A DNA stretch of 5,993 nt from Clostridia bacterium (GTDB lineage: Bacteria > Bacillota > Clostridia > Oscillospirales > CAG-272). The notes beneath the pieces were generated by a model. It had not been told where the DNA came from. It made no database searches and saw only the letters and a program-made list of their open reading frames with translations. Made by a program: the position numbers and the translations under genes. Where the stretch lies: contig JAFQNM010000265.1 of NCBI GenBank assembly GCA_017395885.1, positions 1 to 5,993 of the forward strand. The letters are read 5' to 3'. Below are positions 1 through 5,756 of the stretch, piece after piece (the stretch's first letter is position 1; each line of letters starts with the position of its first letter).

Positions 1-967
1 CGATATCTCCTGGATTAATAGTTTTCATGGTCTGCTCGAGCATCTCAGCAAAATTTTCTTTTTGCTCAATCATGGTTTTAACCTCCTGTATTACACTGAA
101 CGGCGTGGATGCACCGGCAGCAATTGATATTTTGTTACATTCGGGAATGACCATCTCCCGAAGAGACTCTGCGTTTTCGCAGAGGAAGGTGTTTTCACAC
201 CTTTTTTTGCAAATCTCAAAAAGCTTGACAGTATTGGAAGAGCCTCGGCTGCCGATCACTATAACCGCATCGGAGCTGTCTGCCAGAAGCTTTGCCTCTG
301 TCTGTCTTTCTTCCGTAACATTACATATTGTATCAAAAATTTTAGCATTTGTATATAGTTTTTTGAGAATTTCCAAACATTTTTTCCATTCAGACAGCTT
401 TTGTGTAGTCTGAGCGGCAACAGAAACGGAAATTTCTTCCATTTTGGGAGCTTTTTTCGAGGAGATCCACTCCTCTATAGCCTCCGCATTATCAAAAACG
501 AGGCTTTCTCCCCTGCAGCAGCTGATGATGCCCTGAACCTCGGGATGCTCTGCGGCACCGATCAGGATAAAGAGCTTGCCCTCGCCGGAGTTTTCTCTTG
601 CGATCTTTCTCACCTTATTAACGTAGGGGCAGGTACAGTCGAGAACCTTGAGATTCCCCGTTTCCTTTTCGCAAGCCTTCAGCACCTCCAGATTTTCAAG
701 CAGCTCGCCGTGTGCTCGGATGATAACGGTGATCCTCTCGCCCCCTCTTGCTCTCTCGCAAACGGAAGGGATATCCCCCTGTGAGAGCTCACCAACACCC
801 TTGGCCTTAAGCTGTGCAACGTATCCGTCATTATGGATGATTCGGCCGAGAGTATAGATCCTTCCGCAATCGGCTCCCTTTTCTCCCGCCATTTTTTCAG
901 CAACGTCGGTAGCTCTTTTAACTCCAAAGCAAAAGCCTGCGTGCTTTGCAACCCTTATCTCAGCCAT
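1..967 (-). CDS. ispH: IspH (HMBPP reductase) fused to start of S1 ribosomal protein; 3' end outside window
   Basis: The first ~298 residues are 4-hydroxy-3-methylbut-2-enyl diphosphate reductase, the last step of the MEP pathway, a cytosolic [4Fe-4S] enzyme making IPP and DMAPP. Visible hallmarks: FCFGVKRA (C13), GRIIHN (H45), RAHG (H86), CTCP (C113), HPEV (H141, E143), QTT (187), DTICNVTEERQ (C215), SSNT and GASTP (S287). C13, C113 and C215 match the three cluster cysteines of the family. The frame stays open to the window edge (322 codons) and passes into MIEQKENFAEML...NPGDI, which resembles the N-terminus of clostridial S1 proteins, so this is the known IspH-S1 fusion type. The start at 967 overlaps the plsC stop by one base (TAATG) and has AAAGGAAAG at 976-984. 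Oddities: C111 stands where many homologs have Ala (DATCP), and codons from about 415 downward are more AT-rich than upstream. IspH identity is very secure; the S1 part is inferred from only about 24 residues. Confidence 0.95.
   Translation of the reverse strand, partial: MAEIRVAKHAGFCFGVKRATDVAEKMAGEKGADCGRIYTLGRIIHNDGYVAQLKAKGVGELSQGDIPSVCERARGGERITVIIRAHGELLENLEVLKACEKETGNLKVLDCTCPYVNKVRKIARENSGEGKLFILIGAAEHPEVQGIISCCRGESLVFDNAEAIEEWISSKKAPKMEEISVSVAAQTTQKLSEWKKCLEILKKLYTNAKIFDTICNVTEERQTEAKLLADSSDAVIVIGSRGSSNTVKLFEICKKRCENTFLCENAESLREMVIPECNKISIAAGASTPFSVIQEVKTMIEQKENFAEMLEQTMKTINPGDI
71..87 (-). promoter_or_regulatory. Internal Shine-Dalgarno and in-frame ATG at the IspH/S1 junction
   Basis: On the minus strand AGGAGGT (87-81) precedes ATG (73-71). 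The space between AGGAGG and ATG is 8 nt. The ATG is codon 299 of the ispH frame, where IspH-like sequence ends and S1-like sequence (MIEQKENFAEML) starts. It is the closest match to the anti-Shine-Dalgarno sequence among the starts in this window. The SD bases also encode Gln-Glu-Val, so coding constraint could explain part of the match. Separate synthesis of S1 from here is an inference. Confidence 0.55.
327..355 (-). promoter_or_regulatory. Possible promoter inside ispH, upstream of the S1 part
   Basis: Within an AT-rich stretch of ispH, the minus strand reads TATACA (355-350, 4/6 to TTGACA), a 17-nt spacer ending in TGA, and TACAAT (332-327, 5/6 to TATAAT), so the -10 is of the extended TGn type. 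The predicted start is near 320, about 250 nt before the internal ATG at 73. The bases overlap codons of the conserved IFDTICN motif, and such matches occur by chance in AT-rich DNA, so this is tentative. Confidence 0.3.
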
Positions 968-1605
968 TATTTGTTCTTTCCTTTCTCTGCAAAAACGGTC
1001 TCTCCCATCGTGCAGATCCGGTCAAAAATAAGCTCGCTGGCCTTTTTATATTCTTCCTTGCCGCCGTTTTCAAGGCCGAGACTTCCATAGGGAATAGGCT
1101 CCCCGAAGTATATCTCCGTTTTCTTGAAGGGGCGCACGTGGTTGTTTTTCGTTTTGATATAGACAGGTACCACATCACACTTTGCACGGTATGCGATAAG
1201 ACCCACACCGTGGCGGACCTCAGTTTCTCTGGGATCCTTATGAGGCTGTCTTGTTCCCTGAGGAAAAATGCCGACGGCACTGCCCTCCTCTATAATGGAA
1301 ACGGTCTTACGGAGCGCCGCAACGTCTCCTCCCTTACGGTCAACAGGGTATGCTCCGAGAGCTGTAATGATCTTTCCTATAATGGGAACGGAGAAAAGCT
1401 CCTTTTTTGCCATATATCTGATCTGAACGTCGGAAACGGCAGACATAACGATAACGTCGTAAAGGGCCGTATGGTTTGCGCAAACGATAACGCCCCTGTC
1501 TGAGGGGATATTCTCACAGCCGTGAGCCTTGATGCCGAAGATAAGGCGTGCGGGGCCGCTGAGAACCGCCTTGAAGCCGCTGTATGTTTTATTCTTCTTA
1601 GCCAT
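967..1605 (-). CDS. plsC: 1-acyl-sn-glycerol-3-phosphate acyltransferase (PlsC family)
   Basis: A 212-residue member of the PlsC/LPLAT acyltransferase family, which transfers an acyl chain to lysophosphatidic acid to give phosphatidic acid at the inner face of the cytoplasmic membrane. The blocks appear in the expected order: NHTALYD (catalytic H45 and D50, the HX4D motif), YPVDRKGGD (86-94), FPQGTRQ (114-120) and VVPVYI (145-150). The third block has Gln where FPEGTR is commonest. No long transmembrane helix is obvious; residues 11-25 are moderately hydrophobic. The start lies 6 nt after the cmk stop. It has only a weak GAAG-type ribosome binding site inside the end of cmk, which suggests translational coupling. 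The stop overlaps the ispH start. The family is certain; acyl acceptor and donor (acyl-ACP or acyl-CoA) cannot be told from sequence. Confidence 0.93.
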   Translation of the reverse strand: MAKKNKTYSGFKAVLSGPARLIFGIKAHGCENIPSDRGVIVCANHTALYDVIVMSAVSDVQIRYMAKKELFSVPIIGKIITALGAYPVDRKGGDVAALRKTVSIIEEGSAVGIFPQGTRQPHKDPRETEVRHGVGLIAYRAKCDVVPVYIKTKNNHVRPFKKTEIYFGEPIPYGSLGLENGGKEEYKKASELIFDRICTMGETVFAEKGKNK

Positions 1606-1611
1606 AATTCT

Positions 1612-2292
1612 TCAGCAAAGAGATCTGTTGAGCTTTGCTCTGATAATATTGAGAGCATGGTCGTGAGTTTCCTCAAGGCTCATATCAGAGTTATCCACAA
1701 AAATAGCATCGTCCGCAGGGATAGCGGGAGCAACTGCACGGTTCTTATCGTTAGCGTCTCTCTTGATGATATCCTCAAGAACCTCCTCAAAGGAGCTTGT
1801 ATCGCCCTTTTCCATAAGCTCTGCATGGCGGCGGCGTGCTCTTGCACGGGGGCTTGCCTCAACGAAGAGCTTAACGTCTGCATCGGGCATAATAACCGTG
1901 CCGATATCTCGGCCGTCCATAATAACGTTGCCCTCGGCAGCCATTCTCTTCTGGATCTCAAGAAGGAAGGAGCGAACTGCGGGCACTGCACTTACAGCGG
2001 AGGCATACATGGACATTTCGGGAGTTCTTATAAGGTCGGAAACGTCCTCACCGCAGAGGATAACTCGCTGGCCTGCCTCTGTATAGCAAATAGAGATCTG
2101 AGCCTCGGGAAGAAGCCTTGTAACCTTTGAGGCCTCGTTCAGGGGAACACCGTTTCTCTTGGCATAAAGGCCAACGGTGCGATAAAGCGCACCCGTATCA
2201 ACGTAAACAAGGCCGAGTGTTTTGGCAAGACTCTTTGCAAGAGTGCTCTTGCCGCTTCCGCTGGGGCCGTCTATGGCGATTCTGATCTTCAT
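1612..2292 (-). CDS. cmk: Cytidylate kinase ((d)CMP kinase)
   Basis: A 226-residue cytoplasmic kinase that phosphorylates CMP and dCMP with ATP, giving CDP/dCDP for nucleic acid and phospholipid synthesis. The length is typical of bacterial Cmk. Visible features: P-loop GPSGSGKS (9-16), DTGALYR (32-38), the CMP-binding core with MDGRDIGT (125-132), the basic RARARRRH segment (149-156) and the lid-like IIKRDANDKNRAV (175-187). The start is fixed by MKIRIAIDGPSGSGKS, with AAAGGA at 2304-2309, 11 nt before the ATG. A 44-nt gap separates it from the upstream oxidoreductase gene, the widest in the operon, but I see no convincing promoter there. The cmk-plsC-ispH order is a familiar clostridial arrangement and supports co-transcription. 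Confidence 0.97.
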   Translation of the reverse strand: MKIRIAIDGPSGSGKSTLAKSLAKTLGLVYVDTGALYRTVGLYAKRNGVPLNEASKVTRLLPEAQISICYTEAGQRVILCGEDVSDLIRTPEMSMYASAVSAVPAVRSFLLEIQKRMAAEGNVIMDGRDIGTVIMPDADVKLFVEASPRARARRRHAELMEKGDTSSFEEVLEDIIKRDANDKNRAVAPAIPADDAIFVDNSDMSLEETHDHALNIIRAKLNRSLC

Positions 2293-2318
2293 AATAATAC
2301 CGTTCCTTTTCTTTTTTT

Positions 2319-2332
2319 ACGGCAAACGCCGT
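2319..2332 (-). other. Small hairpin between the oxidoreductase gene and cmk
   Basis: ACGGC and GCCGT form a 5-bp GC-rich stem around a 4-base loop, just after the oxidoreductase stop codon. On the transcribed minus strand it is followed by a run of A, not U, so it is not an intrinsic terminator. It could protect an mRNA end after processing or separate translation of the two genes. The function is unknown and the stem is short enough to be chance. Confidence 0.35.
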
Positions 2333-2336
2333 GTGT

Positions 2337-3584
2337 TTAAAGAGGCTGACCCTCAAGCTCTTCTGCATATTCTGCGGCGCTCTGTCCCGCCATTCTGCCC
2401 GTTGACCAGGCTATTTGCAGGTTGTATCCGCCGGTATATGCATCAACGTCTATGATCTCGCCTGCAAAAAACAGGCCGGGGATCTTATTGCACATCATTG
2501 TTCTGGGGTGAAGCTCTCTTGTATCCACGCCTCCGCAGGTGACTACCGCCTCATCGAGAGAGCGGAAGGACTTGGGAGATAGGGTGAGATGCTTCAGGGT
2601 ATGGAGGAGAGATCGTCTTTCCTCCTTTGTTATCTCGCCGGATTTCTTTCTCGGATCGATGCCGCAGCGAAGGATCACCTCATCGATAAGCTTCAGGGGA
2701 AGCAGGTCTCCGAGGGAGTTGACGAAATCTCTTGCCGCATATTTTTTCAGGTCTCCGATAATACGGCGATCAAGCACGTCCTCATCGAGGGCGGGCTTCA
2801 GGTCTATTTCAAGTTTGTAGGAATCAACGGGGGCCGCCTGCATATGTGCGCTTGCCGACAGCACCAAGGGGCCGCTGATGCCGAAATGGGTAAAGAGCAT
2901 TTCTCCAAGCTCAGAGTGAACGACACGGTCGCCGCATAGAAGGGTGAGCTTGACGTTTTTCAGAGAAAGGCCCATAAGGTGAGCCGTTTTATCCTTCAGC
3001 ACTATGGGTACGAGGGATGGCTTCAAGGGCGTAACGGATATTCCCATATCCTTGGCCATTTTGTGTCCGTCGCCGGTGGAGCCTGTGCCGGGGTAGGAAA
3101 CGCCCCCTGTTGCAACAACAACTGCCGAATGGCGGACGTCTCCGTCGCCGAGGCGAACACCCACTGCGCAAGAATTCTCTGTGAGCACAGAGAGAACACG
3201 GCGGTGAACTATTTCGCAGCCCATATCACGTATGTATTTTTCAAGCGCCCCGGAAATATCTGCCGCTTTGTCCGAAACGGGGAAAACTCTCCGTCCCCTC
3301 TCTGTTTTCAAGGGAACACCGAGACCCTCAAAATAGGCAATGCAATCCTCCGGAGTGAATTTGTATACGGAGGAATAAAGAAACTTTTTGTTTGTGATAA
3401 CGTTTTTGAGTATTTCATCCGGAGAGCAGTTATTGGTAACGTTGCATCTGCCCTTGCCGGTTATTCGCAGCTTTTTTCCAAGCAGCCGGTTAGGCTCGTA
3501 TAGGGTGACCTGCATGCCTGATTCAAGTGCGGCAGCGGCGGCCATCATACCTGCGGCGCCTCCGCCGATAACAGCAATGCTCAT
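2337..3584 (-). CDS. HI0933/BaiN-like NAD(P)/FAD-dependent oxidoreductase
   Basis: A 415-residue flavoprotein of the HI0933 (YhiN/BaiN-like) family. The N-terminal dinucleotide-binding fold is clear: IAVIGGGAAGMMAA (GxGxxG-type loop 7-12) with acidic E30 at the end of the second strand to hold the ribose. Family blocks follow: ITGKGRCNVTN (41-51), TERGRRVFPVSDKA (94-107), VVVATGGVSYPGTGSTGDG (155-173), FTHFGISGP (231-239), VTCGGV (348-353) and the C-terminal FAD segment FAGEIIDVDAYTGGYNLQ (373-390). It is probably cytosolic, with no signal peptide. The start overlaps the regulator stop by 4 nt (ATGA) and has AAAGGGG at 3593-3599. The family is often annotated as BaiN (bile-acid metabolism) or aminoacetone oxidase. 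Nothing here supports a bile-acid role, and its place next to cmk suggests a general, still unclear function. Confidence 0.93.
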   Translation of the reverse strand: MSIAVIGGGAAGMMAAAAALESGMQVTLYEPNRLLGKKLRITGKGRCNVTNNCSPDEILKNVITNKKFLYSSVYKFTPEDCIAYFEGLGVPLKTERGRRVFPVSDKAADISGALEKYIRDMGCEIVHRRVLSVLTENSCAVGVRLGDGDVRHSAVVVATGGVSYPGTGSTGDGHKMAKDMGISVTPLKPSLVPIVLKDKTAHLMGLSLKNVKLTLLCGDRVVHSELGEMLFTHFGISGPLVLSASAHMQAAPVDSYKLEIDLKPALDEDVLDRRIIGDLKKYAARDFVNSLGDLLPLKLIDEVILRCGIDPRKKSGEITKEERRSLLHTLKHLTLSPKSFRSLDEAVVTCGGVDTRELHPRTMMCNKIPGLFFAGEIIDVDAYTGGYNLQIAWSTGRMAGQSAAEYAEELEGQPL

Positions 3585-4453
3585 TTGTCGAGCCCCTTTG
3601 TTTTATCATAAACACCGTATGCATCCCAAACGTTTTCAAGGTCCTGCAGGGCCTGTGCCACCTGCTCGCGCTTCTTAACGCCTATTGCGGCAAGAAGTGC
3701 ATTGATGATGGAGAGGGGAGCAACGAGAGAATCTGCAAAGGAGGCCATATCACTCTTTGCAAAGAGGGCTGCGGCCGCATCCTTGGCAATGGGGGACGAG
3801 GGCCCGTCTGTTATGGCAACAACGTTTGCACCTCTGGAGGCTGCAAAGTCTGCAGCGTTTATAAGGCGCCTGGAGTATCTGGGGAAGCTGATGGCGATAA
3901 CCGTATCTCCCTTTTTAACTCGCATAAGATGCTCAAACATCTCACTGCCGCTGGCATTTCTCACAAGGTGAACGTTGGGGAATATAAGGCTGAGGTTATA
4001 GTCGAGAAATTCTGCAAGGGAGAAGGATGATCTCATTCCGATAATGTATATGGCACCGGCAGAGAGTATCGCTTCAACGGCGCTGTCAAAGGCACTTCGG
4101 TCAATAGATTCAAGGGTAGAGCGGATCCTTTCCGCATCAGCGGTAAGAACGGAGTCCAGAACGCTGCCCTCGGCAAATCTGTCGTTGGCAACCTCCATAC
4201 GCTGAACGGCGGTGAGCCTTTTTCGCAGGCTCTCCTGCATGGCACGATGGAGCTCGGGGTATCCGTCAAAGCCAAGCTCAATGGCAAAGCGGACAACGGT
4301 GGACTCAGAAACACCGGCAACCTCGCCAAGGCGGGAGGCTGTCATATAAGCAGCCTTTTCGCAATGCTCGGTAATGTAGGCAGCGATCCTTTTCTGTCCC
4401 TTGGACATTTCGGGTAAAGCGTTTTCAATAATATCAATAAGATCAGAGGGCAT
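3581..4453 (-). CDS. RpiR/MurR-family transcriptional regulator (HTH plus SIS domain)
   Basis: A 290-residue regulator, a normal length for the family. Residues 1-77 form the RpiR-type helix-turn-helix: MSKGQKRIAAYI, then TASRLGEVAGVSESTVVRFA (38-57) and LGFDGYPELH (60-69). Residues ~125-258 form a SIS domain: AIYIIGMRSS (134-143), a phosphosugar-binding loop, then SGSEMFEHLMRVKKGDTVIAISFPRYSRR (168-196) and VVAITDGPSSPIA (211-223). Such proteins bind DNA as dimers or higher oligomers and respond to phosphosugars such as MurNAc-6P or ribose-5P; the ligand cannot be named here. The start has AAAGGA at 4460-4465, 6 nt upstream. It is the first gene of the operon behind its own promoter and overlaps the oxidoreductase by 4 nt, so it may regulate itself and, in cis, the housekeeping genes downstream. 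Confidence 0.94.
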   Translation of the reverse strand: MPSDLIDIIENALPEMSKGQKRIAAYITEHCEKAAYMTASRLGEVAGVSESTVVRFAIELGFDGYPELHRAMQESLRKRLTAVQRMEVANDRFAEGSVLDSVLTADAERIRSTLESIDRSAFDSAVEAILSAGAIYIIGMRSSFSLAEFLDYNLSLIFPNVHLVRNASGSEMFEHLMRVKKGDTVIAISFPRYSRRLINAADFAASRGANVVAITDGPSSPIAKDAAAALFAKSDMASFADSLVAPLSIINALLAAIGVKKREQVAQALQDLENVWDAYGVYDKTKGLDK

Positions 4454-4516
4454 ACTATGTCCTTTCTCAGCCGCACAAAATTAAATCTGCGTGCAGGCAT
4501 CATTATCTAATATAAC

Positions 4517-4544
4517 ATTATAAATAAAATATGAAAAAAGTCAA
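4517..4544 (-). promoter_or_regulatory. Promoter of the regulator-cmk-plsC-ispH operon
   Basis: On the minus strand TTGACT (4544-4539, 5/6) is followed by a 16-nt AT-rich spacer and a perfect TATAAT (4522-4517). The expected start is near 4510, giving a leader of about 57 nt before the ATG at 4453. It lies just downstream of the htpX terminator, as expected for a new transcription unit. I saw no convincing operator-like inverted repeat around it. Confidence 0.8.
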
Positions 4545-4562
4545 GTGCAATGAGATTGGTAG

Positions 4563-4592
4563 AGGAGGAAAAAAGTATTGCTTTCTTCTCCT
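4563..4592 (-). other. Imperfect hairpin after the htpX terminator
   Basis: Complementary arms 4563-4575 and 4581-4592 form about 12 pairs with one bulged base and one G-U pair (in minus-strand RNA), around a 5-nt loop. It lies between the perfect terminator and the operon promoter. The minus-strand 3' arm contains six U but no U-run follows the stem. It could be a backup terminator or a purine/pyrimidine coincidence. Confidence 0.35.
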
Positions 4593-4600
4593 AAAACGCA

Positions 4601-4637
4601 AAAAGTCTTTTGGAAGCATTGCTTCCAAAAGACTTTT
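4601..4637 (-). terminator. Rho-independent terminator of htpX
   Basis: A perfect 17-bp inverted repeat with a 3-nt loop: arms 4601-4617 and 4621-4637, core GGAAGC-ATT-GCTTCC. It starts 10 nt after the htpX stop. On the minus strand the stem ends in CTTTT and is followed by one more T before GCG, so the U-tract is partly within the stem. No plus-strand gene ends here, so it serves htpX and shields the next operon from read-through. Confidence 0.9.
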
Positions 4638-4647
4638 CAACATAATA

Positions 4648-5559
4648 TCAAGCGTTGAGCTGGCCGGCAGGTGCGCCCAGGCTTCTTATTCTCGCAATTC
4701 TCTTTTCGTTTGCAGGGTGGCTGGAGGAGAGAGCCGCAAAGAGACCCTTAGAGCCGCCGGAGGAGCCGAAGCTCTCAAGCACCTCGCAAAGCTCCTCGCC
4801 GTAGCCGCAGTTATGGGCATACTCATCTGCCTCATACTCGTTACCTCTGCTGGAGCTCATGCAGAGCCAAACGCCCAGCTGTGTCCAGAGCCACATAAGG
4901 ATGGACAGCATAAAGTCTGCTATAACACGACCAAGCCCCATGAATATGGAGGCAATGACTCCACCTATGTTGTCGCTGAGGATGGCTGTCATTATCTCGG
5001 CAAAGCCCATAATGAGGTTTGTGAGAACTCTGATAACAACGAAAATGGCAGTTACGATCATGTTGCCTACGGATACGACCAGAATCGCATCCGTATCCTT
5101 GTGAGCGAGGTGGCCAAATTCGTGAGCAAGAACGCCCTTGATGTGCTCATCGCTGTACCGGAAGAGGCCGCGTGTTACACAAATGGTCTTTCTGCCGGTT
5201 GCGAATGCATTGGGATCCTCGCTTTCGCTGATGAAGAGCTTAACGTTGTTGGGAAGCTCAGGGTTTCTTGCCTTTGCTCTTGAATAAACCTCATCAAAGA
5301 GGGGCTGCATACGGGCAATATCCGCTTCGTTCTTCATCTTTTTGCAGCCTGTCTGCAATCTGAGGATCCACTCTCCGATGGGAGAGAGGGCAATAACGAG
5401 GGAAACAAGATAGATGCCGAGGCCCAGGAATGCGCCGCCCACGGAAGAAAATCCGCCGCTGAAAAGGAAAACGATGAGGGCCGTATTAAGAACCAGCCAG
5501 ATAATGAGACCGATGTTTCTCTTTCTGAACAGATTCTTGAAAAAGTCAAGAATGTACAT
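4648..5559 (-). CDS. htpX: M48-family membrane zinc metalloprotease (HtpX-like)
   Basis: A 303-residue integral membrane protease of peptidase family M48B, which degrades damaged or misfolded membrane proteins. Two hydrophobic helices lie near the N-terminus (~17-34 and ~42-60). Then come a cytoplasmic catalytic part with PNAFATG (116-122), the zinc site HEFGH (146-150; H146 and H150 ligands, E147 catalytic), two further hydrophobic stretches (~157-185 and ~200-232), and SSRGNEYEADEYA (236-248), in which E241 should be the third zinc ligand. SSSHPANEKRIARI (278-291) near the C-terminus is also typical. The start is supported by AAAGGAG at 5567-5573, 7 nt upstream, and a strong promoter. It forms a single-gene unit ended by a perfect hairpin terminator. 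In relatives such genes often respond to envelope or heat stress; here only the inverted repeat on the promoter hints at control. Confidence 0.93.
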   Translation of the reverse strand: MYILDFFKNLFRKRNIGLIIWLVLNTALIVFLFSGGFSSVGGAFLGLGIYLVSLVIALSPIGEWILRLQTGCKKMKNEADIARMQPLFDEVYSRAKARNPELPNNVKLFISESEDPNAFATGRKTICVTRGLFRYSDEHIKGVLAHEFGHLAHKDTDAILVVSVGNMIVTAIFVVIRVLTNLIMGFAEIMTAILSDNIGGVIASIFMGLGRVIADFMLSILMWLWTQLGVWLCMSSSRGNEYEADEYAHNCGYGEELCEVLESFGSSGGSKGLFAALSSSHPANEKRIARIRSLGAPAGQLNA

Positions 5560-5592
5560 ACTTTTTCTCCTTTATGTATTCGTTTGTTTGCT

Positions 5593-5617
5593 ACATTTTG
5601 ATAATATCACAAAATGT
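5593..5617. repeat. Perfect inverted repeat over the htpX -10: candidate operator
   Basis: ACATTTTG (5593-5600) and CAAAATGT (5610-5617) are perfect 8-base inverted arms, 9 bases apart. The -10 hexamer of htpX (5601-5606) lies in the gap and the predicted transcript start is at the outer edge of the left arm, so the repeat acts on DNA rather than as an RNA hairpin. A bound repressor would block polymerase. I do not recognise it as the site of a named regulator family. Confidence 0.5.
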
Positions 5618-5629
5618 TACAAAAGTCAA
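5601..5629 (-). promoter_or_regulatory. Promoter of htpX
   Basis: On the minus strand TTGACT (5629-5624, 5/6), a 17-nt spacer ending in TGA, and TATTAT (5606-5601, 5/6), making an extended -10. The expected start is near 5594, about 35 nt before the htpX ATG. It is close to ideal for a sigma-A-type promoter. Confidence 0.85.
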
Positions 5630-5639
5630 TAGTATTTTT

Positions 5640-5652
5640 CATAAAATTTATG
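5640..5652. repeat. Short AT-rich palindrome between the divergent promoters
   Basis: CATAAA and TTTATG flank a single central A. It lies between the -35 elements of the htpX promoter and the divergent plus-strand promoter. It may be an operator or UP-element-like AT-rich DNA, but short palindromes are common in such sequence. Confidence 0.2.
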
Positions 5653-5687
5653 TTTTTTTGTAAAAAATATCTTTAAAAAAGCAAGCC

Positions 5688-5716
5688 TTGATTTCCCCTT
5701 TTTTATATGGTATATT
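5688..5716 (+). promoter_or_regulatory. Promoter of the plus-strand gene
   Basis: TTGATT (5688-5693, 4/6), a 17-nt spacer ending in TGG, and TATATT (5711-5716, 5/6) give an extended -10 promoter. The predicted start is near 5723, giving a leader of about 55 nt. It is divergent from the htpX promoter, with 58 bases between the two -35 elements. Confidence 0.75.
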
Positions 5717-5734
5717 ATAGGATAGAAAGGTATG

Positions 5735-5756
5735 ACAGATCTGCCCTGCGATCTGT
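5735..5756 (+). promoter_or_regulatory. Stem-loop in the 5' leader of the plus-strand gene
   Basis: ACAGATC (5735-5741) and GATCTGT (5750-5756) form a perfect 7-bp stem with an 8-nt loop, about 12 nt after the predicted transcript start and just before the ribosome binding region GGAAAGG (5759-5765). It could be a DNA operator downstream of the promoter or an RNA element affecting translation. No U-run follows, so it is not a terminator. It is too small for a known riboswitch class. Confidence 0.45.

Noticed and set aside
1249..1269. FPQGTR in PlsC instead of the common FPEGTR as an inactivating change
   Set aside because: Gln at this place occurs in many Gram-positive family members as far as I recall, and the catalytic H45/D50 pair is intact, so activity is expected.
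1522..2130. Plus-strand open frame of 202 codons opposite cmk and plsC
   Set aside because: Antisense to conserved motifs of cmk (P-loop kinase), Cys-rich and without domain features; explained by codon bias of the real genes.
2293..2336. Possible separate promoter for cmk in the 44-nt gap
   Set aside because: A TATTAT lies directly before the cmk ATG, which would leave no room for the ribosome binding site, and the nearest -35-like element has a 20-nt spacer. Co-transcription is simpler.
2979..3503. Plus-strand open frame of 174 codons opposite the FAD oxidoreductase
   Set aside because: The minus strand encodes a full-length conserved flavoprotein; this frame has no supporting start signal or homology that I recognise.
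4454..4510. Weak pairing (CTGCAC with GTGCGG) in the leader of the regulator gene as a riboswitch or attenuator
   Set aside because: Only 6 pairs including a wobble, no alternative structure or terminator, and nothing like a known riboswitch core.
4531..5283. Long plus-strand open frame (250 codons) opposite htpX
   Set aside because: It runs antisense to a clear M48 protease, starts inside the operon promoter region, crosses the htpX terminator hairpin and shows no recognisable domain. It is a shadow frame.
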